NCBI RefSeq assembly: GCF_000173655.1
Contig: NZ_ABZU01000004.1
Coordinates: forward strand, 62,001-126,000
From: Corynebacterium amycolatum SK46
Lineage (GTDB): Bacteria > Actinomycetota > Actinomycetes > Mycobacteriales > Mycobacteriaceae
DNA: 64,000 bases
Direction of reading: 5' to 3'
The translations under genes were made by a program, and so were the position numbers. The notes under the pieces are model-generated. The model saw nothing but the letters and a program-made list of their open reading frames with translations, had not been told where the DNA came from and ran no database searches. Below are positions 1 through 8,310 of the stretch, in pieces. Positions within the stretch are counted from its first letter, which is position 1; each line of letters begins with the position of its first letter.

Positions 1-43
1 GGTCAACACAGCACTGCGGGAGCCGAGCTGGCGTGAAGTCTTC

Positions 44-286
44 TTACGCAGATGCGCGCATATTGAACTCCGCCTGAGAGTTCAACCAGTACTCCGGCTC
101 GGTGTCAAAGTAGTCGGACAGTCGATTTGCGAGGTCAGTGGTGACCGCAGTGCGGCCGGTGCGAAAGCGCTCCAGAGTTGAGCTTGGCACGCCGATGGCA
201 AGAGCCAGTCGGTAAATAGAGAGGTGTCGCGGCTCGAGGAAATTATCGTTCAAGATAGAACCAGGGTGCACAGGATGCGTGCTCAA
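44..286 (-). CDS. HigA-family antitoxin-like XRE regulator, orphan
   Basis: An 80-residue helix-turn-helix protein of the HigA/VapI addiction-module antidote type. The N-terminal HPGSIL segment is the family signature; the HTH covers roughly residues 22-60 (IGVPSSTLERFRTGR) and is followed by the usual EPEYWLNSQAEF segment. The start is TTG at 286, supported by AAGGAG at 295-300 with an 8-nt spacer; no ATG is available in frame nearby. HigA proteins normally bind their own promoter and neutralise a HigB RNase encoded just upstream. I looked for that toxin on the minus strand between 287 and 609 and found no open frame, so this copy is an orphan or its partner lies beyond position 1. It may act only as a transcriptional regulator. 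Confidence 0.85.
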   Translation of the reverse strand: MSTHPVHPGSILNDNFLEPRHLSIYRLALAIGVPSSTLERFRTGRTAVTTDLANRLSDYFDTEPEYWLNSQAEFNMRASA

Positions 287-609
287 AATGTTTACTCCTT
301 ATTTCATCGCTTCACTGGCATACGTTGTTTCCGCTTTGCCCTTCGCTTGAGCCCGAAAGCTCGAACGACCAGTTACCGCCGTTCGTCGAAAAGTATAAGG
401 AGCGCCCGCTCAAAATGCATCCGGACATTTAATCCCCCAAAACATGTGGTTTTCAGGGGTACAGGCACCCCCACTGCCCGAACGCTCCATAAATATTCCT
501 ATTTCTGTGGACATTTCCACACTGTCGAAAGCCACATATACCCGGCGAGAATCGCAGGTACCGCAGCCTCTATGGGGCTCAATCCGCCATCGGCGCTACC
601 ATCTAGTGC
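287..609. other. Divergent intergenic region, no gene seen
   Basis: A 323-bp spacer between the HigA-like gene (minus) and the exonuclease gene (plus). It is AT-richer than its surroundings and should hold both promoters. A short palindrome, TGTGGA-CATT-TCCACA, lies at 506-521 just after an AT-rich stretch (TAAATATT, about 490-497) that could be a -10 region. No reading frame with coding character was found on either strand. Confidence 0.5.
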
Positions 610-2247
610 ATGATTACGACCACGCCATCCTCCGAGCCCGCCGTCGTCTTCGAGCTCACCGGCGACACGGTGACTATTACCGCAGATGGGCTCCGCCTTA
701 CCCACACCATCAACACGGCTAGCACCGCCCCCGCAAAGCCCCTCCCGCTTGCCGACGTTGCCGAGGTCGCATCGGCAAGTAAAAACGGTGTCTATACTCC
801 GGCCAACCGCTTCTTCCCCGGCACGGTGGACCTCGGGGTAGCTTTGCCAAAGGCCCGTGTGATGTCTCATCGCCAAGCAGCAGCGCAGTTGCTGGCTGAC
901 CTCATGGCGGAGATGGCCAAGCATCCGGAGTTCTACAATTCAGCAGATGCTTTTACTTCCACGTTGATGCCGTGGGTGGCACAGCGCGCGGCGGTCACCG
1001 AAGGCGTGAGTGTGGTTGGGGGCGCGGGCGACGTCGTTAAGCAGTCTGTGCCCTTTGCACCGCTTCCTACTGGGGATGAGGTTGCGGCATCGGACATCGC
1101 ACCGTTTGCAGCGTTCGATGTAGAGACAGCGAACGAAGACACCGGCTCGATTATTCAGCTTGGCGTTGCGGTCGTGCGTGGCGGGAAGGTGACGGAGCGT
1201 TATTCCTGGATGTGCCGTCCGCCAAAGGGGCTGGAGTATTTTGATGAAGCCAATGTCGCGATTCATGGCATCACGGCGGCGGATGTGGCCGGTGAGCCGT
1301 CATTTCCGGAGCAGCTGGCGAAGTTTGTTGACGTCGTCGGGGATTTGGACGTAGTTGCTCACAATGCGCGGTTTGATTTCACAGCCCTGTCGCGGGCGTG
1401 CCGGGCGGAAGGCATTCCAGCACCGAAGCTGAATTTTGCGTGTACTTATATGTGGGCTCGGCAGATGCAGTTGGGGCTGCCCAATTTGAAGCTGCCTACG
1501 TTGGCGGAGGCCGCAGGGGCGTCGCTGGAGAATCATCATGATGCGACGGCGGATGCGGTCGCATGTGCTGAGGTAGCGCTGTGGTTGATGGAGCAGCAGC
1601 GCGCGACATCGGTGGCTGATTTGAGCCAGAAGGTCTCGCTGAGCTTGGGCCAGATTGGCAGTGGACGAGTGCGGATGGTGCGCTATGACCCGTCTGGTGT
1701 CGCCAGCACTGGTGCCGGGACCAACGCGGGAACTGGTGCTGGTGCGCAGTCCGGCAGTTCCGCGCCGTCACGTCGGCCGCGTCGCAATGCGAAATGGGAT
1801 GCAGCCAAGACACCGGACACCATTCCAGACCCAAATCCGGACGCGGATCCAAGCGGCCTCCTGTACCAGCAGCGGGTGACACTGACCGGTGATTTTGCAC
1901 CGTATGACAAGGGCTTTCTGTGGGACAAGATTGCCTTTGCAGGTGCGAATATCAATAAGGGAGTCACGAAGAAAACGACCATTTTGGTCGCCGGTCCGTG
2001 GGATTCGGTGACCTCGAAGGAGAAGAGGGCTCGACAGCTGCAGGCCGAAGGCCAGGAAATCCAGATTTGGACTGAGAAGGAGCTCTTCACCGCACTCGGG
2101 CTGAATCCAGAAGAGGATGGCGCGTCCGAAGCCGGAGACACTGCGGAAGGGACGCCTAGCGCCAGCGCCGGGAACAACTCCAGTGAGTCGGTTCCGTTGT
2201 TTGGTTCCACTTCCCTGCCCGGCGATGACGGAATGCCGCCTTTCTAG
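610..2247 (+). CDS. DnaQ-like DEDDh 3'-5' exonuclease with C-terminal BRCT domain
   Basis: A 545-residue protein. The first 150 residues form a domain I do not recognise. The exonuclease domain follows at about 165-330: FDVETA gives the first acidic pair (D-x-E), VAHNARFDF the second motif and HHDATADAVA the DEDDh histidine and aspartate. A low-complexity Gly/Ala/Ser linker (about 360-395) leads to a BRCT domain (about 415-500, RVTLTGDF...GANINKGVTKKTTILVAG), and the tail is acidic and disordered. Such proteins are annotated as DNA polymerase III epsilon-like; the BRCT module suggests repair or processing rather than only replicative proofreading. Transcription probably ends at the hairpin at 2303-2335. 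Confidence 0.88.
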   Translation: MITTTPSSEPAVVFELTGDTVTITADGLRLTHTINTASTAPAKPLPLADVAEVASASKNGVYTPANRFFPGTVDLGVALPKARVMSHRQAAAQLLADLMAEMAKHPEFYNSADAFTSTLMPWVAQRAAVTEGVSVVGGAGDVVKQSVPFAPLPTGDEVAASDIAPFAAFDVETANEDTGSIIQLGVAVVRGGKVTERYSWMCRPPKGLEYFDEANVAIHGITAADVAGEPSFPEQLAKFVDVVGDLDVVAHNARFDFTALSRACRAEGIPAPKLNFACTYMWARQMQLGLPNLKLPTLAEAAGASLENHHDATADAVACAEVALWLMEQQRATSVADLSQKVSLSLGQIGSGRVRMVRYDPSGVASTGAGTNAGTGAGAQSGSSAPSRRPRRNAKWDAAKTPDTIPDPNPDADPSGLLYQQRVTLTGDFAPYDKGFLWDKIAFAGANINKGVTKKTTILVAGPWDSVTSKEKRARQLQAEGQEIQIWTEKELFTALGLNPEEDGASEAGDTAEGTPSASAGNNSSESVPLFGSTSLPGDDGMPPF

Positions 2248-2302
2248 GCCACGTTCACGAGAAGAAATTCGCATTCGGGCGGCGGGCCCAGGCTCCGGGG
2301 CT

Positions 2303-2335
2303 AGCTGCTGCCACAGCGGTCAGGCAGCAGCTTTT
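2303..2335 (+). terminator. Rho-independent terminator after the exonuclease gene
   Basis: Perfect 10-bp inverted repeat AGCTGCTGCC / GGCAGCAGCT with a 10-nt loop, followed by TTTT. It lies 56 nt after the exonuclease stop codon and 26 nt before the treY start, so it separates the two genes. Confidence 0.75.
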
Positions 2336-2360
2336 CCTGGTGGGCGGTATAAAGGGGAAC

Positions 2361-4823
2361 ATGAGTCGCCGACCAATTACGTCCACCTACCGTCTCCAAC
2401 TCCGTGGCCCCAAGGCCGACCCAAACGGGCGCGCTTTCACGTTCGCTGACGCGGCTGAACAGGTCGGCTACTTGGCAGACCTCGGAATTTCACACCTGTA
2501 TCTGTCGCCTATCCTCACTTCTGTACCGGAGTCGAACCATGGCTACGATGTCATCGATCCGACGACGGTGAACCCGGAGCTCGGCGGCATGGAAGAGCTG
2601 CAGAAGCTCGCGCAGGTGGCGCACAAGGCCGGTCTGGGCATCATTATCGACCTGGTACCGAACCACCTCGGTGTTGAGGAGCCCAAGCTCAATGTCTGGT
2701 GGTGGGACGTTCTGACCTATGGCAAGGATTCTCAATTCGAGCCATACTTCGATATCGACTGGCACGAGGACAACGGGGCCAACGGCAAGATGGGGTTGCC
2801 GATTCTGGGCTCCCCGGAGGATATCGACAAGCTGGAGCTCGACACCTCTGGCGACGAGCCACTTCTGCGCTACTACGACAATGCATTCCCGGTGCGCCCG
2901 GGCACCGAGGACGGCACCCCGCAGGAAGTACATGATCGCCAGGCCTATCGCCTGATGTACTGGAAGGACGGGGTCATTGGCTACCGTCGATTCTTCAGCG
3001 TCAACGGTCTGGCCGGCATCCGCCAGGAAAACCCGGTGGTATTCGAGCACACACACCGCATCATCCGCGAGCTGCTGGCTGCGGACATCATTGACGGTGT
3101 CCGCATTGACCACCCAGATGGCCTCAGCGACCCATTCGGATACCTCAGTGAGCTGCGCCGTCTACTCGGCGATGACAAATGGCTGGTTATCGAGAAGATT
3201 CTGGGTGCCGAAGAGCCACTGGATCCGAGACTCCAGGTTGACGGCACCACGGGGTACGATGCCCTGCGTGAGTTCGACAATGTCTTCGTCAACCGCGACT
3301 CCCGAGACGCCATGAGCATGTTGGCTCTGCAGCAGTCCGGCTCAACCTGGGACAAGACTGCCGTGCAGGCAACTGCGCAGGCCCTCAAGCACGATGTCGC
3401 AGCGCACGAGTTGGCTGCAGAGGTCCGTCGTCTAGCGCGTGCCCTGCGCCGCGATAACTGGTCTATCAGCGGCACCAGCGTAAGCGACGAGGTACTTATC
3501 GACACCATCTGCAAGCTGGTCGCTGCCATGCCTGTCTACCGTTCGGACTATGTCTCCCTGTCACGAGTGGCTTCCACGGTCATTGGTGAAATGGCAGCGC
3601 GTTTCCCCTCGCGTGTCTTTGCTCTCGACCTCATTTCGGCAGGTTTGGTAGCCGGTGGTGAGGCCGCCACGCGGTTTGCGCAGGTCTGTGGTGCGGTCAT
3701 GGCAAAGGGGGTCGAAGACACCACCTTCTACCGTGCCTGTCGCCTAATCAGTCTGAACGAAGTCGGCGGTGATCTCGGTCGCTACGGTATGTCAGCGGCG
3801 GAGTTCCACCTGTTGCAGTCGGAACGTGCTCGCCTCTGGCCACGGACCATGACCACGCTGTCCACGCACGACACCAAGCGCGGCGAAGATGTCCGAGCCC
3901 GCATTCTCCAGCTCTCCGATGTCTCCGGCGACTGGGCTGAAAATGTCCGCAACTGGATGGCCATCACCCCCGCCCCGGACGATGCCACCGGCTACTTCCT
4001 GCTGCAGAACATCATCGGAGTCTGGCCGACTGACGGCGTAATTACCGATGAACTGCGCGAACGCCTCCACAATTACGCCATTAAGGCCATCCGCGAGGCA
4101 GATGTTCACACCTCCTGGACGGAGCCGGTCGAGGAGTTCGAACTCGGCATCCGCAGCTGGATCGACGCGCTTCTCGACGGCCCTCTGACCGACTCCATCA
4201 CAGAATTCGTCCGCTCCATTGCGCCAGCTGCCCTGACCACCTCTCTGTCGCGCAAGCTCCTCCAACTTGTCGGCCCCGGTATCCCCGATACCTACCAGGG
4301 GACGGAGTTCACAGAGGACTCCCTGGTTGATCCCGACAACCGCCGCTTCGTCGACTATGATGCGCGCGTCGCGGCGCTGGATAAGGTTGCCCGCGATGAG
4401 GTCACGTCGGTGACTAAAAGTCAAGAGCACCCAGCCGAGCTGCCGGAGGACTTTACGGATGCCGATGCGGACGTCGCAAAGCTGATGGTGACTCACCACG
4501 GAGTAAAACTGCGTGCGGAGCGCCCGGAGTCCTTCGTCGGCGGTACCTACCAGCCAGTATTCGCCGTCGGTGTGGGCGAGCGTCATCTGGTCGGTGCAGC
4601 ACGTGGACCGAAGGGCGAGCCGGAAGATGTTATCGCGCTGGTGACGCGCCGCCCGCTGGGGCTGCAGCGCGAAGGCGGTTGGGGCGACACTACAGTGACA
4701 CTTCCCAAGGGATTCTGGACCGACCGTTTCACCGGCCATACTTGGTCCGGCACCATCACCGTGGCTTCTCTGTTCAGCTCCTTCCCAGTAGCACTGCTGG
4801 TACGCGAGGACGATGACGACTAA
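2361..4823 (+). CDS. treY: Malto-oligosyltrehalose synthase TreY
   Basis: An 820-residue GH13 enzyme that converts the reducing-end alpha-1,4 linkage of maltodextrins to an alpha,alpha-1,1 trehalose linkage in the cytoplasm. The GH13 regions are visible in order: DLVPNHLGVEE (region I), DGVRIDHPDGLSDP with the nucleophile Asp (II), VIEKILGAEEPL with the acid Glu (III) and STHDTKRGED (IV). HDTKR and the long insert between II and IV are typical of TreY. I place the start at ATG 2361 (MSRRPITSTYRL), just behind AAGGGGAA. A GTG at 2340 would add seven residues but has no ribosome site. The product feeds TreZ at 8311. The stop overlaps the next gene by 11 nt, so the alarmone synthetase is translationally coupled. 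Confidence 0.96.
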   Translation: MSRRPITSTYRLQLRGPKADPNGRAFTFADAAEQVGYLADLGISHLYLSPILTSVPESNHGYDVIDPTTVNPELGGMEELQKLAQVAHKAGLGIIIDLVPNHLGVEEPKLNVWWWDVLTYGKDSQFEPYFDIDWHEDNGANGKMGLPILGSPEDIDKLELDTSGDEPLLRYYDNAFPVRPGTEDGTPQEVHDRQAYRLMYWKDGVIGYRRFFSVNGLAGIRQENPVVFEHTHRIIRELLAADIIDGVRIDHPDGLSDPFGYLSELRRLLGDDKWLVIEKILGAEEPLDPRLQVDGTTGYDALREFDNVFVNRDSRDAMSMLALQQSGSTWDKTAVQATAQALKHDVAAHELAAEVRRLARALRRDNWSISGTSVSDEVLIDTICKLVAAMPVYRSDYVSLSRVASTVIGEMAARFPSRVFALDLISAGLVAGGEAATRFAQVCGAVMAKGVEDTTFYRACRLISLNEVGGDLGRYGMSAAEFHLLQSERARLWPRTMTTLSTHDTKRGEDVRARILQLSDVSGDWAENVRNWMAITPAPDDATGYFLLQNIIGVWPTDGVITDELRERLHNYAIKAIREADVHTSWTEPVEEFELGIRSWIDALLDGPLTDSITEFVRSIAPAALTTSLSRKLLQLVGPGIPDTYQGTEFTEDSLVDPDNRRFVDYDARVAALDKVARDEVTSVTKSQEHPAELPEDFTDADADVAKLMVTHHGVKLRAERPESFVGGTYQPVFAVGVGERHLVGAARGPKGEPEDVIALVTRRPLGLQREGGWGDTTVTLPKGFWTDRFTGHTWSGTITVASLFSSFPVALLVREDDDD

Positions 4824-5979
4824 TCGAATGAAGGATTCGCTTGCCGACGATTCCCGCGAGCAGACCCGCAAGGCTCAGTTGGCGGAGGATCGAGAGGTTA
4901 CCCGTGCGCTGCAGTCGAAGTACGACTCGTGGGCAACTCGGCACCCCACTGCCGCGCAGGACTTTGTCGATGCGATTAAAGAGATTCTCTCCGATGCCGG
5001 TTTGGCCTTTGACAATGTCACGGCGCGGGTGAAGTCTTTCCGCTCATTGCGGCAGAAGGCCCTGCGTCGTGAAGCGGACGGCAGCTACGTCTACCCTGAC
5101 CCGTGGCACGATATCCACGACATCATCGGTGTGCGTGTAACCACGTACCATTCGACGGAGATTCCCGCGATTATGGATGCGCTGGGAGATTCGCTGACTG
5201 TGCTGCGCACGATTGACAAAACTGCGGAGACACGAATCAGCGGCCGGTTGGGATACGGCTCCCAGCACTTGATCTGCAAGGTGTCGACGGCGGCGCCGTC
5301 AGAGCTAGCTCCATATGCGGATATGCAGTTTGAGGTGCAACTGCGCACTGTGCTGCAGCATGCGTGGGCGGAGTTTGAGCACGATATTCGCTACAAGGCC
5401 CCTGAGGGAGCGACAGACCCGCGGATTGATCGAGCTTTTGCGCTGGCCGCTGGCCTTATTGAGCTCGCAGATCAGCAGTTCGACCAGGTCGTTGCCGTGC
5501 TGGAGGAGTCTACGCCGGACGATTCCGCGCAGGGAGAGGGTGAAAAGCCCTCGGTTCCGGCAAAGACCACAGCCGATGACATTGTGGTGACTGAGGAAAC
5601 CCTACCCGGCGTGCTGACGATGCTGCTTCCCGATGCACCCCGCTCAAAATCAGAGCATTACGGCTGGGCAGAAGAACTGCTGGAGCGCAATGGCATTCGC
5701 ACTGTCGGGCAGCTGCGAGAGCTACTTAATCCGCAGCGCCTCAGCGCGGTAAGTAAGGCCATGAAGTACCGCTTTAACCCCGGCCATGTGCGTGTTATCG
5801 ATGACCTACTACTGGCGGCTCGCGGTGAAAAGCATATTAAGGCCACTGCGGATACCAGCCATAACCCGAAGCGTCGACCAGCCCGTTTGCGCGCACGGTT
5901 GCAGCAACTAGCGGAGGCCGGGATGCCTATGAGCGACGTCCCCGAAGACGATCGAGCTGACGGCGATCGCGCTTCGTAG
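4813..5979 (+). CDS. relS: RelS-like small alarmone (ppGpp) synthetase
   Basis: 388 residues with one RelA/SpoT nucleotidyltransferase domain (about 30-215) and no HD hydrolase, TGS or ACT domain, hence a small alarmone synthetase. Visible signatures are RVKSFRSLRQKA, DIIGVRVTTYH, GYGSQHLI and FEVQLRTVLQHAWAEFEHDIRYK. A long C-terminal part (about 245-365) contains a second compact region (WAEELLERNGIRTVGQLRELL) typical of corynebacterial members. The gene overlaps the end of treY, as the corynebacterial RelS gene follows treY; assignment to that ortholog rests on family and position. ATG at 4828 is an alternative start. Its 3' end overlaps the convergent S4 gene by 53 nt. Coupling with trehalose synthesis suggests a shared stress role, which is an inference. 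Confidence 0.8.
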   Translation: MTTNRMKDSLADDSREQTRKAQLAEDREVTRALQSKYDSWATRHPTAAQDFVDAIKEILSDAGLAFDNVTARVKSFRSLRQKALRREADGSYVYPDPWHDIHDIIGVRVTTYHSTEIPAIMDALGDSLTVLRTIDKTAETRISGRLGYGSQHLICKVSTAAPSELAPYADMQFEVQLRTVLQHAWAEFEHDIRYKAPEGATDPRIDRAFALAAGLIELADQQFDQVVAVLEESTPDDSAQGEGEKPSVPAKTTADDIVVTEETLPGVLTMLLPDAPRSKSEHYGWAEELLERNGIRTVGQLRELLNPQRLSAVSKAMKYRFNPGHVRVIDDLLLAARGEKHIKATADTSHNPKRRPARLRARLQQLAEAGMPMSDVPEDDRADGDRAS

Positions 5980-6319
5980 GCCGCCCGGCACCGCGGTCGC
6001 GCATCGGCATCGATGCGAGAATCTCCCTCGGAGGCGGTGGCGGAGAGTGGTCGATATAGCACTGCCTGGCCACCGGAGCTCCGACCCGTTTCTTCACCGT
6101 CTTGGTGACCTCAACAACGTGTTCGCGGTGGTTTGCCCACAGTCGCACTCTGTCCCCTGGGACGACTAGAACTGAGGGTTTCACGGCTTCGCCGTTGACT
6201 TTGACGTGGCCACCACGGCACGCATCTGCGGCCAATGAGCGAGTTTTCAGCAACCTGACCGCCCAAATCCAGGCATCGATACGCACTGGTTCGGTAGACA
6301 ATTGCTGCTGAGCAGGCAT
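5927..6319 (-). CDS. S4-domain RNA-binding protein (Hsp15-like)
   Basis: 130 residues. The S4 RNA-binding fold occupies about residues 12-60: RIDAWIWAVRLLKTRSLA, then GGHVKVNGEAVKPS and VVPGDRVRLW. The C-terminal half is basic and proline-rich (HSPPPPPRE, RPTKRDRRQLDRLRG). This layout matches the Hsp15/HslR-like group, whose E. coli member binds stalled 50S subunits. The start ATG at 6319 directly abuts the TAA of the upstream small membrane protein gene, so the two are coupled. The 3' end runs 53 nt into the convergent alarmone synthetase gene, an unusually deep overlap that may produce antisense pairing between the two mRNAs. Confidence 0.88.
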   Translation of the reverse strand: MPAQQQLSTEPVRIDAWIWAVRLLKTRSLAADACRGGHVKVNGEAVKPSVLVVPGDRVRLWANHREHVVEVTKTVKKRVGAPVARQCYIDHSPPPPPREILASMPMRDRGAGRPTKRDRRQLDRLRGRRS

Positions 6320-6565
6320 TTACTGCGGATCCTTGTAGTTCACAATCCGCTGAACCTTTTGCCAATTGAGAAAACCACCGACCAGGCCGACTACTGCCAG
6401 GATGAGGAATAGAGACATGCTTCCGGCTAGAAGTCCGAGCACTGCACCGCCGACGACACCGCTGCCTGCCCATACAACGGCATTGCGGGAGTACTTTCGC
6501 ACCGCGTTCTTGCGGAGCTCAATGGGGTTCTGAGGTTGGGGCTGAAGATAGCTCATGGAGTACAT
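6320..6565 (-). CDS. Small two-helix membrane protein, function unknown
   Basis: 81 residues (78 if the ATG at 6556 is used). A polar N-terminus (SYLQPQPQNPIELRKNAVRK) precedes a hydrophobic Gly/Leu-rich hairpin at about residues 30-70 with two predicted membrane segments, and the end is short and charged (WQKVQRIVNYKDPQ). Neither start has a clear ribosome site, so the message may be leaderless. It is immediately followed by the S4 gene with no spacer, indicating one transcript. I do not recognise a named family. Confidence 0.7.
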   Translation of the reverse strand: MYSMSYLQPQPQNPIELRKNAVRKYSRNAVVWAGSGVVGGAVLGLLAGSMSLFLILAVVGLVGGFLNWQKVQRIVNYKDPQ

Positions 6566-6717
6566 ATTAGAGCGTTCTGGTCTCCCTGACGCATCGCATA
6601 GGTCGATAGGGCGTACAATTCGGGAAAAATTTCTACAGCCATAGCAAACCTGCTAGATATTCCTATTTGGGTAGGTAATTAACACAATGGCGTAGGTTGA
6701 TTGCTAGAGTTAGTCCT

Positions 6718-7464
6718 ATGACAGAAACTGTCCGCCCCCGCCACCGCATGGTCGACCGCGTTGCGGCAATCCTCGAACTCGTTGCGCGCTCTAACGAAGG
6801 TCTAACCCTCACTGACATCGCCCACACGCTGAACTATCCGCTCAGTACCACGCAGGGCCTTGTCAACGGTCTGACTGTGACAGGTTACCTTGACGAGTCC
6901 CACAAGCGTTATACGCTCGGCATGGCGCCGTTTCTGCTCAATGTCATGGCCGGTCGTCGCATGGTCAACGTTCCGACGGCTGAGCTCGAGGCGATTCACA
7001 ACGAAACTGGGTTGATTACCGTGCTGGCACTGCCGGTTGGTGGCAAGCTTTTCTACCTCAAAACCGTCGGTGAATCCATGCGCTACCAGTACCTGACGGA
7101 GAACTTCCTGCCGCGCTCACTGCTGCGCACCTCTGCAGGTTGGGTTTTGATGAGTCGGTTTGAAAAGCGCGAACTGTGGTCCTACCTGAACTCCGCGCGG
7201 CCGGAAGACCAGGTCTATGTGGATGATTTCCTCCGCCAGGCCGGGGAAATCGCAGAGACCGGCGTCTGTGCTGCCCCGGGTATTGCCGAAGGCGGTGGCG
7301 TTGACGGTGTCTCTATCGCAGTGGAGGAAGACGGTGCTACTGTCGCGGCAGTCTGCGTCTTCGGTCGGCCGGAAAAGATTGCAGAAAATAAGGACGAACT
7401 GGTGGAAATTCTCAAGCGCCATCGCGGTGCACATAACGGCGAGGAATCCCCGAACCAGGGTTAA
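6718..7464 (+). CDS. IclR-family transcriptional regulator
   Basis: 248 residues. The N-terminal winged helix-turn-helix (about 8-65: VDRVAAILELVARSNEGLTLTDIA, LSTTQGLVNGLTVTGYL) and the C-terminal GAF-like effector domain (about 85-240) follow the IclR pattern. I choose ATG 6718; a TTG at 6697 would add seven residues inside what looks like promoter sequence (TAGGTT at 6693-6698 as a possible -10). IclR proteins sense small metabolites and usually regulate adjacent catabolic genes, but none is an obvious target here. The divergent neighbour is the small membrane protein/S4 pair and the convergent one is the YigZ gene 6 nt away. The ligand cannot be told from sequence. Confidence 0.9.
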   Translation: MTETVRPRHRMVDRVAAILELVARSNEGLTLTDIAHTLNYPLSTTQGLVNGLTVTGYLDESHKRYTLGMAPFLLNVMAGRRMVNVPTAELEAIHNETGLITVLALPVGGKLFYLKTVGESMRYQYLTENFLPRSLLRTSAGWVLMSRFEKRELWSYLNSARPEDQVYVDDFLRQAGEIAETGVCAAPGIAEGGGVDGVSIAVEEDGATVAAVCVFGRPEKIAENKDELVEILKRHRGAHNGEESPNQG

Positions 7465-7470
7465 TGGCTG

Positions 7471-8172
7471 TTAGGCGCGCAGCTCCCACCAGATTTTGCC
7501 ACCGTCCGTAGACGGCTCGCTAGCTCCCTTAGTCAGCGCCTGCATTTCGCCGTCCAGCTGGGCAATCCCATCGGCAGTCACCGCGATGGAAAACTCCACG
7601 TTCTGGCCCCACCGCGTTTCCACGATCTCATAACCACGAGCACGCAATTCCGCTTCGATGCGACCGGCATCTGCGGCGGAGATACTCACTACCCTCAAGG
7701 CTCTTTGCACGCGCCGCATGCGCGTGACTTTTTCTAGACACTCTGAGACCGAATCCGAATAGGCTCTCACAAGCCCACCCGTGCCCAATTTGATGCCACC
7801 AAAATAGCGGATCACTACGGCGGTGACATTCGTCATTCCAGAGCCCTGGAGCACATCGAGCATCGGGCGCCCTGCCGTGCCACCAGGTTCACCGTCATCT
7901 GAGGATCGCTCCACCCGATTCCCTCCGACGACCTCATGAATGTATGCGCTGCAGTGGTGGCGAGCATCCGGGTACTCCGCCTTGGCCAAATTGATGACCT
8001 CTCGGGCGCTGCCTTCGTCGTCGGCACGCGCGATCCACGTAATGAAGCGAGATTTCTTAATCTCGATTTCATTCGTGACGATGTCACCGTCGGCGGGGAC
8101 AATCAGCTCGATGTCACGCTGATTCTGCGTCGCTTCGGTCGAAGTGGATGGCTCGGTGGTCATAGTGTCCAT
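7471..8172 (-). CDS. YigZ/IMPACT-family protein
   Basis: 233 residues. The IMPACT N-terminal domain (about 35-140) shows KKSRFITWIARADDE, HHCSAYI, SSDDGEPGGTAGRPML and VVIRYFGGIKLGTGGLVRAY, and the C-terminal DUF1949-like domain (about 165-225) follows. Bacterial YigZ proteins are conserved but biochemically poorly defined; eukaryotic IMPACT regulates GCN2 activation. The open frame continues upstream to 8619 across the treZ start, but family homology begins near EIEIKKSRF, so ATG 8172 (or 8163) is the sensible start. Neither has a strong ribosome site. The gene is divergent from treZ with about 140 bp between them. Confidence 0.88.
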   Translation of the reverse strand: MDTMTTEPSTSTEATQNQRDIELIVPADGDIVTNEIEIKKSRFITWIARADDEGSAREVINLAKAEYPDARHHCSAYIHEVVGGNRVERSSDDGEPGGTAGRPMLDVLQGSGMTNVTAVVIRYFGGIKLGTGGLVRAYSDSVSECLEKVTRMRRVQRALRVVSISAADAGRIEAELRARGYEIVETRWGQNVEFSIAVTADGIAQLDGEMQALTKGASEPSTDGGKIWWELRA

Positions 8173-8310
8173 TGTTGCGTATGGGCTTAGTGCACACCCA
8201 ATCACCGCCGCTCGGTACTTTCTCGACCTCACCTTGAGCTCCCCTTGAATCCGCGGTGTTCGAAAACGTTTCCCCTGTGCCAATCCGCTGACTGACCTAC
8301 CATGGTGCCC

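Noticed and set aside
493-504. 12-mer ATATTCCTATTT shared with 6657-6668, both in promoter regions
   Set aside because: Many chance 12-mer matches are expected in 64 kb, and the flanks do not agree, so it is not evidence of a common regulator.
287-609. A HigB toxin gene or remnant upstream of the HigA-like gene
   Set aside because: All three minus frames are interrupted by stops and none shows the HigB pattern.
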